From the NCBI RefSeq assembly GCF_023278365.1, contig NZ_CP075338.1:1674001-1738000 (forward strand): a stretch of 64,000 nt of DNA. Direction: 5' to 3'. Positions 54,711 to 63,270 of this stretch are shown here, piece after piece (positions within the stretch are counted from its first letter, which is position 1; the number at the start of each line of letters is the position of its first letter). The position numbers and the translations under genes are program-made. The stretch comes from Epilithonimonas zeae. GTDB lineage: Bacteria > Bacteroidota > Bacteroidia > Flavobacteriales > Weeksellaceae. Below the pieces are notes generated by a model, which ran no database searches, was not told where the DNA came from, and saw nothing but the letters and a program-made list of their open reading frames with translations.

Positions 54711-54748
54711 AATAAAAACCTCAGAGAAATTTCTCTGAGGTTTTTATT
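54711..54748 (-). terminator. Palindrome left of element A copy 5; probable terminator of the AIM24 gene
   Basis: Arms AATAAAAACCTCAGAGAAA and complement, 19 bp, no loop. Compared with 49451-49488 it has two paired changes that keep both base pairs (C-G to A-T, A-T to G-C). On the minus strand it follows AIM24 and element A. Confidence 0.75.
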
Positions 54749-54751
54749 TTT

Positions 54752-54831
54752 TAGCCCCGATAGTAGCGGCATCCTTTTTCTTTTTTTGCTAAAAAAGAAA
54801 AAGATATAGCGGATAGCGGGATTAAGCTCCT
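54752..54831 (+). repeat. Element A, copy 5
   Basis: Begins TAGCCCCGATAGTAGCGGCA and ends GGATAGCGGGATTAAGCTCCT. It is nearly identical to copy 4, including the flanking hairpin. Its right end is 6 bp from the AIM24 stop codon. Confidence 0.9.
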
Positions 54832-54837
54832 AAAAAT

Positions 54838-55530
54838 TTATTTGGTTATAACGTAAACTTCCTCGTAAGGTTGGATGAGCACCCAGCCGTTTCCGGAGAA
54901 CTTCATCTGGAATTCTTCGCCACTTCCCCTGCCAATAAGACTTTTCAGAGAGACGTTGGTTTTGAGCTCAGGCGTTAGGTTTCCTGACCAAGCAACGGTC
55001 GCATTAGGATCTGTGAAAACGGGATTTTCCGGTGTCACCAAAAGCGTCAGAGGATGTCCGTGAGTCGTGATTGCGATGTGACCTGTTCCGCTCAGTTTGA
55101 CCTGGAAAAGTCCGCCTGCCATAACACCTGCGATGCTTTTCAGCATTTTGATATCGCTTTTGATGCTTTGGTCGTGCGCAAGAACGTCGTTTCCGTTGAC
55201 CGAAATAGACTCATTGTTCAAGTGCAGGATTCTTACTTTTTTACCGTTATCCGCAACGTATAATCTGCCGGAACCTTCGGCTTTCATTAGTTTCGTCCCT
55301 TCACCAGAAATGGCTTTTTTCAGAAGATTTCCCAATCCGCCAGACAACATCCCCTGTCTTTCGAAATTGATATTGCCAACATAGCCAACCATACTTCCGG
55401 CTTTGGTCCAAACGGCTTGATTATTTAAATTGATTTCCAGAAGTTCTGGTTTTTCCAGTTCGAAATAGTCTTTTTCTTGTGGGTTTTCTTTTGTTTCGTT
55501 TACGAAAGCTTCGATTGAAAATTTGCTCAT
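54838..55530 (-). CDS. AIM24-family protein (TIGR00266-like)
   Basis: A 230-residue cytoplasmic protein of the AIM24 family, all-beta trefoil-like. Typical segments are SMVGYVGNINFERQ near 47, the glycine-rich GLFQVKLSGTGHIAITTHG near 144, and the repeated-like FQMKFSGNGWVLIQPYEEV at the end. Homologues in yeast affect mitochondrial inner-membrane structure; the bacterial function is unknown. It is a single-gene unit between the two efflux operons and need not be linked to them. Confidence 0.87.
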   Translation of the reverse strand: MSKFSIEAFVNETKENPQEKDYFELEKPELLEINLNNQAVWTKAGSMVGYVGNINFERQGMLSGGLGNLLKKAISGEGTKLMKAEGSGRLYVADNGKKVRILHLNNESISVNGNDVLAHDQSIKSDIKMLKSIAGVMAGGLFQVKLSGTGHIAITTHGHPLTLLVTPENPVFTDPNATVAWSGNLTPELKTNVSLKSLIGRGSGEEFQMKFSGNGWVLIQPYEEVYVITK

Positions 55531-55602
55531 AATTTTTATTTTTTTTGATAACCTAAAATAAGAATTTTTATTAATCGAAAGATTAAATTTTCAAACTAAT
55601 AA

Positions 55603-55629
55603 AGAAAAAACCCAACAAAATTGCCGGGT
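55603..55629 (-). terminator. Terminator after the RND pump operon
   Basis: On the minus strand ACCCGGCAA pairs with TTGTTGGGT (two G-U pairs), followed by TTTTTTC. It lies 29 bp beyond the oprM-like stop. Confidence 0.75.
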
Positions 55630-55657
55630 TTTCAAGTATAGTAAAAAAATTTAGTGT

Positions 55658-57064
55658 TTAAAATTGTCCGCCTCCAAGTGCTCTGTAGAATTCGGTTACA
55701 GCTTGTAACTGTTGAAGTTTGTCATTTACACCAGCTAATTTTGCAGCTAATAATGATTGTTCAGACGTTAAAACATTCACATAATTCACATTAGATGAAT
55801 AGGTTAACAATTCCTTATTAAACTCAACGGCTTTTTCCAAAGACTGGATTTGAAGTTGTCTTGTATCTTCTTTTTCTTTGGCTTTCTGATAAGATAATAA
55901 TGAGTTAGAAACTTCGGAACCAGCAGTCAGCAAAGCTTTTTCGAAAGTATAATAAGCCTGCATCTTACGAGCTTCCATTATTCTAACCTGCGCTTTTCTA
56001 GTACCCATTTGGAAGATATTCTGAGTTACTGTTCCCCCAAGCGTGTAGAACAAAGAATTACTGAAAAAACTTTCCAAAGTTCTGGATGACAAACCTAAAG
56101 TTCCAGTGATGCTAATCGTTGGATAAACCTGCGCCATCGCCATATTTTTGTTCTCGAATGCCTGACGGAAAGTTAATTCAGCAGACTGAACGTCTGGACG
56201 ATTTTTCAGTAACGAAGCGGGAACTCCGGTTTTCAAATCCGTGTAAATCACCTGTGAATCTATGGAATTTCTATCAATCGGTTGAGGATTATCATTCATC
56301 AAAATATTCAAAGAATTCTCGGTTTGCTGGATTTGCAATTCCAAATCCGGAACCGATAACTGAGCAGAGTAAAGATTAGCTTTGCTTTGTTCCACATCAG
56401 CACCAGTAAGATAAGCAGCATCCATCAGCGCTTCCACAGTTTCCACATCTTTTTTTCTTAATTCAATCGTCTGCTTTGTAATCTCCAGTTGCTTATCAAG
56501 CGAAATCAATTGGTAATATAACGTCGCCGCCTGCGCTACCATTTGTGTCTGAATCGCACGTTTTGCTGCATCTGTCTGGAGAAATCCTGCATAAGCCGAG
56601 TTTTTAAGGGCTTTGATCCTTCCCCAAACATCGATTTCCCAACCTGTAGAAATTCCTAATCTGTAGACTAATAAATCGGGCATTACAAAGTTCCCACCTT
56701 GTGCTGCTGCACTATTTTTAGTTTCTGTAACAGAAGCAACACCGTCCAGACTTGGAAGATTCTGCAATTTAGATTGTTTAAAAACGGCACTCGCTTCCTG
56801 GATTCTCGCAACTGCTACTTTTAAATCCAGATTATTCTGAATGGTTTTATTAATGATATTCTGAAGCTTGGCATCTGTGAAAATTTGATTCCACGCTACG
56901 TTGGCTATAGAAGTACTGTCGTTACTGGTTTTTTGTCGAAAGAGATTATCCTGACGACTTTGCTCGATGTGCGGACTCTTGTAAGTATCCGTGACTTTAC
57001 ACGAATAAAAGAGACCCGCGACACCTGCTAATATGATTAGATTTCTTAGTTTCATTTTTCTCAA
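55658..57064 (-). CDS. OprM/NodT-type outer-membrane efflux lipoprotein
   Basis: The outer-membrane channel of the RND pump. The 468-residue lipoprotein has its Cys in GLFYSCKV at residue 22. Two TolC-like halves follow, with the family segment VARIQEASAVFKQSKLQNLPSLDG near 80-105 (motif in part: FKQSKLQNLPSLDG) and RPDVQSAELTFRQAF near 300. The start could also be the Met at residue 4. It lies 7 bp after the RND gene, so the two are clearly cotranscribed. Confidence 0.92.
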   Translation of the reverse strand: MRKMKLRNLIILAGVAGLFYSCKVTDTYKSPHIEQSRQDNLFRQKTSNDSTSIANVAWNQIFTDAKLQNIINKTIQNNLDLKVAVARIQEASAVFKQSKLQNLPSLDGVASVTETKNSAAAQGGNFVMPDLLVYRLGISTGWEIDVWGRIKALKNSAYAGFLQTDAAKRAIQTQMVAQAATLYYQLISLDKQLEITKQTIELRKKDVETVEALMDAAYLTGADVEQSKANLYSAQLSVPDLELQIQQTENSLNILMNDNPQPIDRNSIDSQVIYTDLKTGVPASLLKNRPDVQSAELTFRQAFENKNMAMAQVYPTISITGTLGLSSRTLESFFSNSLFYTLGGTVTQNIFQMGTRKAQVRIMEARKMQAYYTFEKALLTAGSEVSNSLLSYQKAKEKEDTRQLQIQSLEKAVEFNKELLTYSSNVNYVNVLTSEQSLLAAKLAGVNDKLQQLQAVTEFYRALGGGQF

Positions 57065-57071
57065 ATTTTGG

Positions 57072-60000
57072 TTATTCGCTCAGTTCTCCTTCGTATTTAT
57101 CAGACACTTTTTTACTGCTCACTTTTTCCTGCAAGTACATAAAGACTGCAAACAAAATCGGAATAAAAAAGACTCCGAAAATAGTTCCGAATAACATTCC
57201 TCCAATGGCACCAATACCAATCGATTGGTTACCTACTGCTCCTGCTCCGGTAGAAATCGCTAATGGAATCAAACCGAAAATGAAGGCAAAAGATGTCATC
57301 AAAATCGGACGTAGTCTTTGTTTCGCACCACTAATTGCGGCGTGCGCAATGCTGTAACCTTTCTTCCTAGCATCAAGCGCAAATTCTACAATCAAAATCG
57401 CATTCTTCGCCAATAGACCAATCAACATAATGAGTGAAATCTGAGTATAAATATTATTAGAACCTCCAATCCACGCACTGAACATCATTACACCAGCCAA
57501 ACCAACAGGCAATGATAACATCACAGCAAATGGTAAAATATAACTTTCATACTGCGCTGCCAAAAGGAAATAAACAAATACACAACATAAAATAAAGATA
57601 TAAACTGTTTGCCCTCCCGCTGTAACTTCTTCTCTTGTTAATCCAGAGAATTCGTAACCATAACCTTGTGGTAAAGTTTCCTTAGCTACTCTTTCTACTG
57701 TGTTAATTGCATCTCCGGATGAGAAACCTGGATTAGGTGTTCCGTTCAGAGAGATGGCCGTAAATAAGTTGAAACGTCCAATTGCCTGAGGTCCGTAAAC
57801 TCTTTTTGCTGTGATAAATCTATTCAATGGTGCCATTTCACCACTAGAATTTCTAATCTGAATCATATTAAAGCTTTCCAGATTTTCTCTGTTCTCAAAA
57901 GGCGCTTGATAAATCACACGGTATTGTTTTCCGAACAAATTGACATTGGAAGAATAAACGCCTCCATAGTAACCTTGCATTGTTCCCAAAATATCTGAAA
58001 CCGAGAATCCAGCCGCTTTTGCAGCAGGAATATCAATATCAATCATATATTGAGGATAGTTCGGGTTAAATGATGTGAATGTTCTTTGGATATCCGGCTG
58101 TTGATTCATTTTATCAATGAAATCATTGGTAACCTTGGTTAAGTCAGCAATACTTCCACCTTTCTGGTCCTGAATCTGCATCTCGAAACCTGCTGCATTA
58201 CCAAAACCTTGCAAAGTCGGTCTTCCGAAAAATGTCATTTTTGCATCTTTGATTCCGGCTGTTTCTTTATACATTTTTGCAACAAAAGATTGTAGATCTT
58301 CCCCTTTTTTAGTTCTGTCTTTCCAATCCTTCAATTTTACGATAAGCATCCCATTATTAGAACCACTTCCTGAAATCATTCCTCTTCCCGAAACTTTGAA
58401 GATGTGAAGAACCTCTGGTTGTTTTTCAACAATTTTCTCAACTTTGGCGAGAACTTCTCTCGTTCTGTTTTCGTTGGAACCAATCGGAAGCGAGATATCC
58501 ATAAAAATCCCTCCCATATCTTCACTTGGAACGAAGGATTTCGGTGTGGTGTTCATCAACCAAACAAAGATTCCAGCGAACAAAGCAAGACCAGCAAATG
58601 CCATCCATTTTTTTCTTAATAAAAACAAAATCCCTCTCGAGTAACGTTTTATCATCGCATCGAAAATGATATTGAAATTGGTAAAAAATCTCTGTAAGAA
58701 ATTCTTTTTCTTTTCTTCGTGAGAATGTGGTTTAAGGAAAATCGCACACAAAGCAGGACTTAATGTCAATGCATTTACAGCGGATAATATAATCGAAATC
58801 GCTAATGTTAAACCAAATTGTTTGTAAAATACACCAGCTGAACCAGAGATAAAACTTACAGGAATAAAAACCGCTGCCATTACCAAAGTAATACTGATAA
58901 TCGCACTACTGATTTCGTCCATCGCATTCACAGAAGCTCTAAGTGGAGATTTCTCTCCTTGTTCCAATTTGGTATGGACAGCTTCAACAACAACGATTGC
59001 GTCATCGACCACAATTCCTACTGCTAAAATCAATGCGAACAGCGTCAATAAATTAATCGTAAATCCGAAAATACTCAGGAAGAAAAATGTACCAACAATC
59101 GCTACCGGAACCGAAATCGCCGGAATCATTGTCGAACGCCAATCCTGTAAGAACAAGAAAACTACGATGAATACAAGAATAAATGCCTCGAACAAAGTAT
59201 GAATTACTTTCTCAATCGATGCATCCAAAAAATCATTGGCATTAACCAAAGCTACATATTTGACACCTTTCGGGAAAGATTCCTGAGCCTTATCCAAAAC
59301 CGCAATAGATTGATTAATTACATCTTGTGCATTGGATCCTGCAGTTTGTGCGACCGCCATACCAATGGAAGGATGACCGTCTGTAACACTGGTTCCGGTA
59401 TAATCCTGTGCTCCCAATTCTACTCTGGCAACATCTTTCAGTTTCAATGTTTGTCCGTTCGCAGTAGCTTTTATGATGATATTATCGAATTCGGGGATTT
59501 CTGTTAATCTTCCTTTATATTTTAAAGTATACCGGAAGCTTTCGTTACTTTCATCGCCCAAACTTCCTGGCGCAGCTTCGATATTTTGTTCCGCTAAAAC
59601 GGTGTTGATATCTGAAGGAACTAAGCCATAAGACGCCATTTTATTAGGATCCAACCAAATTCTTATCGAGTAATCTTTTGTACCAAAAACCGTCACATCT
59701 CCAACTCCTGTTACCCTTTTGATTTGAGGAACGATATTGATATTAGTATAGTTTTGGAGGAAAGTCATATCGTAATTGGGATTCTCACTGTAAAGCGAGA
59801 AAATCAACACGTTGGAACTTTGCCTCTTGGTTGTGGTAACTCCGGCTCTGGTAACTTCCGCAGGCAACAAAGGCGTCGCTCTGGAAACCCTGTTTTGTAC
59901 ATTTACCGCAGCAATATCTGGATCTACGCCTTGCTTGAAATAAATCGTTACCGAACCAGAACCATCGTTGGTCGCCGTAGAAGTCATATAAGTCATCCCT

Positions 60001-60218
60001 TCTACCCCATTGATTTGTTCTTCCAGCGGGACGATGACACTTTTAAGAATTACATCGGCATTGGCACCTTGGTAACTTGCACTTACAACTACCGTTGGCG
60101 GGGCAATATCCGGATATTGTGAAATCGGTAAAGTCACAATTCCCAGGACACCGAGGATCACGATGATAATGGAAATTACGGTAGACAATACCGGACGTTC
60201 TATAAATTTTTTAAACAT
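57072..60218 (-). CDS. RND multidrug efflux transporter, AcrB/HAE1-type
   Basis: A 1048-residue inner-membrane proton antiporter that expels drugs and other amphiphiles. Twelve helices and two large periplasmic loops are present. The proton relay is intact: the Asp pair in LAVGIVVDDAIVVVEA near 407 and the Lys in LIGLLAKNAILIVEFA near 945. The N-terminus FFIERPVLSTVISI-like segment is the standard one (here FKKFIERPVLSTVIS). The order on the minus strand is adaptor, pump, channel. Confidence 0.96.
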   Translation of the reverse strand: MFKKFIERPVLSTVISIIIVILGVLGIVTLPISQYPDIAPPTVVVSASYQGANADVILKSVIVPLEEQINGVEGMTYMTSTATNDGSGSVTIYFKQGVDPDIAAVNVQNRVSRATPLLPAEVTRAGVTTTKRQSSNVLIFSLYSENPNYDMTFLQNYTNINIVPQIKRVTGVGDVTVFGTKDYSIRIWLDPNKMASYGLVPSDINTVLAEQNIEAAPGSLGDESNESFRYTLKYKGRLTEIPEFDNIIIKATANGQTLKLKDVARVELGAQDYTGTSVTDGHPSIGMAVAQTAGSNAQDVINQSIAVLDKAQESFPKGVKYVALVNANDFLDASIEKVIHTLFEAFILVFIVVFLFLQDWRSTMIPAISVPVAIVGTFFFLSIFGFTINLLTLFALILAVGIVVDDAIVVVEAVHTKLEQGEKSPLRASVNAMDEISSAIISITLVMAAVFIPVSFISGSAGVFYKQFGLTLAISIILSAVNALTLSPALCAIFLKPHSHEEKKKNFLQRFFTNFNIIFDAMIKRYSRGILFLLRKKWMAFAGLALFAGIFVWLMNTTPKSFVPSEDMGGIFMDISLPIGSNENRTREVLAKVEKIVEKQPEVLHIFKVSGRGMISGSGSNNGMLIVKLKDWKDRTKKGEDLQSFVAKMYKETAGIKDAKMTFFGRPTLQGFGNAAGFEMQIQDQKGGSIADLTKVTNDFIDKMNQQPDIQRTFTSFNPNYPQYMIDIDIPAAKAAGFSVSDILGTMQGYYGGVYSSNVNLFGKQYRVIYQAPFENRENLESFNMIQIRNSSGEMAPLNRFITAKRVYGPQAIGRFNLFTAISLNGTPNPGFSSGDAINTVERVAKETLPQGYGYEFSGLTREEVTAGGQTVYIFILCCVFVYFLLAAQYESYILPFAVMLSLPVGLAGVMMFSAWIGGSNNIYTQISLIMLIGLLAKNAILIVEFALDARKKGYSIAHAAISGAKQRLRPILMTSFAFIFGLIPLAISTGAGAVGNQSIGIGAIGGMLFGTIFGVFFIPILFAVFMYLQEKVSSKKVSDKYEGELSE

Positions 60219-60317
60219 ATTTTTCAGACTAAAAGAAAAAAAGATGAAAGATAAAAGACTCTCAAAATCGAAAGTTTCAAATTCTCACTTTTGACATTAA
60301 TATAATAATTGGGGAAA

Positions 60318-61466
60318 CTATTTTCTATCGATGACGTTTTGCAGAGTCGTTTCTTTTGGAACCACCTGCGTATCATCTTTCAGAAGTCCTATGCCTTCTA
60401 CTATGACTTTATCACCTGCTTTCAATCCAGATGTCACTGCGTAAGTCACTCCATCCGGAAGGCTTTCAACTTTGATTTCCGTAGACTTCACTTTGTTATC
60501 AGCGCCGATTAGATAGACCAAAACTTTGCCCTGCATCTCATAAGTCGCCGCTTGAGGAATTACAATTACACTTTCCAGACTATTTGGCATCTGAACTGTT
60601 GCACTATAACCACTTCTCAAAAGACCTTTGCTGTTTGGGAAAGTCGCTCTCATAGAAAATGAACCTGTGTTTGGATCAACCAATCCACTGATGGATTCTA
60701 TTTTTCCTTTTTCATCGTATTTGCTTCCATCAGAAAGAATCAATTCTACCAAAGGAGAATTCTTGATTTTTTCCTGAATTGTAGAACCAGTCGAATGTTT
60801 GAAAAAATCCAACTGTTGTTTTTCATTAATGGAAAAATAAGCGAATATCTTTGAAACATTAGAAACTGTAGTCAAAGGTTGTGCAGTAGCTGTACTTATG
60901 TAACTTCCAGCTTTATAGGGCAAAGTTCCAACAACACCACTCACGGGGCTATACAACTTTGTGTAACCTTGATTTACTTGTGCATTAGTTAGTTGAGCCT
61001 GAGTTTCTGCCAAAGCCGCTTTTGCAGATTTTAGCGCCAATTCTGCAGCCTGAAGCTCGTAAGCAGAAATAATTTTTTTATCAACCAAAGGTTTGGTTTT
61101 TGTGACTTGCATCTGAGCAGTAGCCACTTGTGCTCTTGCACTATTCACAGTAGCCTGTGCTGCTAAAACAGATTGTTCGTATTGTGGATTTCTTATAAGG
61201 AATAAAAGCTGACCTTTGCTTACCTGACTTCCTTCATCAATGTAAATCTTCTCCACAAATCCATCAATTTTTGGACGAATTTCTACATTTTCGATGCCTT
61301 CCAGTCGGGCAGGATATTGTGTCAGATTTTCAGCTGGTCCACTTTTCGCAACAATATACTCATATGGTTGTGGTGGCAATTCTTTTTTATCATCTTTATT
61401 TTCTGACTTTGAACAGGATGTCAAAAGACCTAAAATAACAAAAAAGCTAATCGCGATATTCCTCAT
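60318..61466 (-). CDS. RND pump membrane fusion lipoprotein, AcrA-like
   Basis: Adaptor between the RND pump and its outer-membrane channel. The chosen start at 61466 opens with MRNIAISFF and a lipobox LLTSC; an open frame up to 61529 would add 21 residues with no signal. Domains in order: lipoyl (VEKIYIDEGSQVSKGQLLF near 75), coiled coil (about 95-150), lipoyl return (YSPVSGVVG), beta-barrel and membrane-proximal. The gene is 99 bp upstream of the RND gene. No TetR-type regulator is next to it, but operator-like sites lie at 61492-61507 and 61641-61656. Confidence 0.94.
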   Translation of the reverse strand: MRNIAISFFVILGLLTSCSKSENKDDKKELPPQPYEYIVAKSGPAENLTQYPARLEGIENVEIRPKIDGFVEKIYIDEGSQVSKGQLLFLIRNPQYEQSVLAAQATVNSARAQVATAQMQVTKTKPLVDKKIISAYELQAAELALKSAKAALAETQAQLTNAQVNQGYTKLYSPVSGVVGTLPYKAGSYISTATAQPLTTVSNVSKIFAYFSINEKQQLDFFKHSTGSTIQEKIKNSPLVELILSDGSKYDEKGKIESISGLVDPNTGSFSMRATFPNSKGLLRSGYSATVQMPNSLESVIVIPQAATYEMQGKVLVYLIGADNKVKSTEIKVESLPDGVTYAVTSGLKAGDKVIVEGIGLLKDDTQVVPKETTLQNVIDRK

Positions 61467-61491
61467 AAATACTAATTTTTTAGATGTGTTT

Positions 61492-61507
61492 TCAAACAAA
61501 CGTTCAA
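61492..61507. promoter_or_regulatory. Operator-like site O3, imperfect, in the acrA leader
   Basis: TCAAACAAACGTTCAA matches 13 of 16 bases of O1. It lies 26 bp before the acrA ATG, downstream of the probable start of transcription. Confidence 0.4.
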
Positions 61508-61559
61508 ATTTATTGATTATATACAACACTTATGTTATGTAATTAATAATAATATCTAT

Positions 61560-61567
61560 CAAAGATA
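61560..61567 (-). promoter_or_regulatory. Possible -7 box for the RND operon
   Basis: TATCTTTG on the minus strand fits TAnnTTTG. No TTG lies at the usual distance, which could mean dependence on an activator. Confidence 0.4.
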
Positions 61568-61640
61568 ATCAACAAAAACTATTATTATTGATGTTCAATA
61601 ACTTAAAAAATAATTTTAAAGAATATTTAACACAATTTCA

Positions 61641-61656
61641 TCAAACATTTGTTTGA
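61641..61656. promoter_or_regulatory. Operator-like palindrome O2, upstream of the RND operon
   Basis: TCAAACATTTGTTTGA, the exact reverse complement of O1 at 53791-53806. It lies 175 bp before the acrA ATG and about 75 bp upstream of the possible -7 box. Confidence 0.6.
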
Positions 61657-61912
61657 ACAGGAAGCTTAAAAGCTGTTTATTATTGAGATTTTTAAAAGCT
61701 TTTCATTGCTAATTTTTCACAATTATTCTTAATGAAGCAAAGCTACTTTTGTATTAGCAAGAAAACATTAGCTGAATTACGGAATAACTTATCAATTTTA
61801 CTTTTGACAGAATACTCTTCTACAAGATTTTATAAAATGGAAATTTGAATTAATTGATTATGAAAAATGTAATATTTTTTGATGTAAAATTGTCATTAAT
61901 AAAAATGGAAAT
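61657..61912. other. Gap between the RND operon and the DUF6624 gene
   Basis: The divergent gap spans 61467-61912. Its left part holds the operator-like sites and the -7 box. This right part is AT-rich, with no clear promoter for the plus-strand gene and no palindromic element. Confidence 0.45.
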
Positions 61913-63187
61913 ATGAAATCAATTAAACTTATTTTTTTCTGCACTTTAGTTTACATTTCTTCGAATGCGCAGTCCGATAATACTTATCAAAGTTTAGTTG
62001 CTCAGGCAAGTTTATTTCATCTTCAAAAAAATCCAAAAAAAGCGGCTCAACTTTACGAAAAAGCTTTCGAGATACAACAACCCGATGCGCTTACCGCATA
62101 TAAAGCAGCCGGAATATATTCTTTAAATCAAGATTCGGAAAAAGCTTTCAAATATTTGAAAATATCTTTATCTGCCGGTTGGAATGAATCCAATTGGTTA
62201 TTATTCGACCCTTATTTTGATTATCTAAAAACTAATAATTCTGAAAAATGGAGAGAAATTGAAACGCTTGCAATTTCTCAGCAAAAACAATATGAAAAGA
62301 CTTTGAAACTTCCCGCTTTGAGAAAAGAAATCAATCTAATGTGCCTGAATGACCAAAAACTAAGATATAAAAAATCGCAAAATAAAGATGAAAACTTAAT
62401 TAAAATAATTGATCAGCAAATCAATGAGGCCGATTCGTTTAATTTAATCCAAGCAAGAAAAATCGTTAAAAAATATGGTTGGCCAAAATTATCTGACATT
62501 GGTAAAGGTGGGCAAAATAATCTTTGGTTGATTGTTCAGCACGCAGACCAAGACGTTCTATTTCAAAAAAAAGCTTTAACCGAAATGGAGAAGTTAATCG
62601 ATATAAAAGAATTGAATATGGACAATTACGCCTTCTTATATGATAGAGTCCAATGCAACTTGAATTACAAACAATTATATGGAACGCAAGTCAATTGGTC
62701 TGGTAACGGAGAAGCATCTGGCTTTAGACCAATGATACGAGAGGATTCAGCAAATGAAAGAAGAGAAAAAATGGGACTTGAACCATTGGAAATATACTCT
62801 TTAGTCTATGGATTTTCTTATCAACCTCTCGATTCGAAAGAGTCTGCAAAAAGAGAATCAATTTACAATTCTCAAGTTAAAGAATTGTTGGATAATGCTA
62901 AGAGAGCTTACAGTGTAAAGGAGTTCCAAAAAACATATAATAATTACAATACAGCTTCAACTTTTCTTGGAGGAATGAGCAATAATGACAATTTTGAAGC
63001 TGCAATTTTGTTTTCTAAAATCGCGAAAGTTGATAAAGATGAAAAATATAAAGGAATTGCTTTGGATTTTTTGGATTTGTTATATCTACGAGGAAAATTG
63101 AAAAAAAATCAGCTACTAAAACAATCTGATTTCAAGATATTATATCAGGAACAAAGGTGGATTGATTTGTTGAAGAGATTGGATTAA
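61913..63187 (+). CDS. Secreted DUF6624-type protein with TPR-like ends
   Basis: A 424-residue exported protein of unknown function. A signal peptide ends ISSNAQ at residue 20. Residues 25-125 look like TPR helices (LYEKAFEIQQPDALTAYKAAG). The middle has the DUF6624 pattern: LRKEINLMCLNDQKLR near 138, KKYGWPKLSDIGKGGQNN near 188, IVQHADQDVLFQKKAL near 209, and YDRVQCNLNYKQLYGTQ near 240. The end (about 325-420) is helical again. HADQD and YGTQ could be active or binding residues, but no activity is known to me. A barstar-domain gene follows 83 bp downstream on the same strand. Confidence 0.8.
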   Translation: MKSIKLIFFCTLVYISSNAQSDNTYQSLVAQASLFHLQKNPKKAAQLYEKAFEIQQPDALTAYKAAGIYSLNQDSEKAFKYLKISLSAGWNESNWLLFDPYFDYLKTNNSEKWREIETLAISQQKQYEKTLKLPALRKEINLMCLNDQKLRYKKSQNKDENLIKIIDQQINEADSFNLIQARKIVKKYGWPKLSDIGKGGQNNLWLIVQHADQDVLFQKKALTEMEKLIDIKELNMDNYAFLYDRVQCNLNYKQLYGTQVNWSGNGEASGFRPMIREDSANERREKMGLEPLEIYSLVYGFSYQPLDSKESAKRESIYNSQVKELLDNAKRAYSVKEFQKTYNNYNTASTFLGGMSNNDNFEAAILFSKIAKVDKDEKYKGIALDFLDLLYLRGKLKKNQLLKQSDFKILYQEQRWIDLLKRLD

Positions 63188-63270
63188 TTCTATATTTGAT
63201 AGTTTCCGAAAGTTTTTGAAAAATGAATATTAATTTAGATATTTGAGAACATAAATATTAAGAATCCCAA

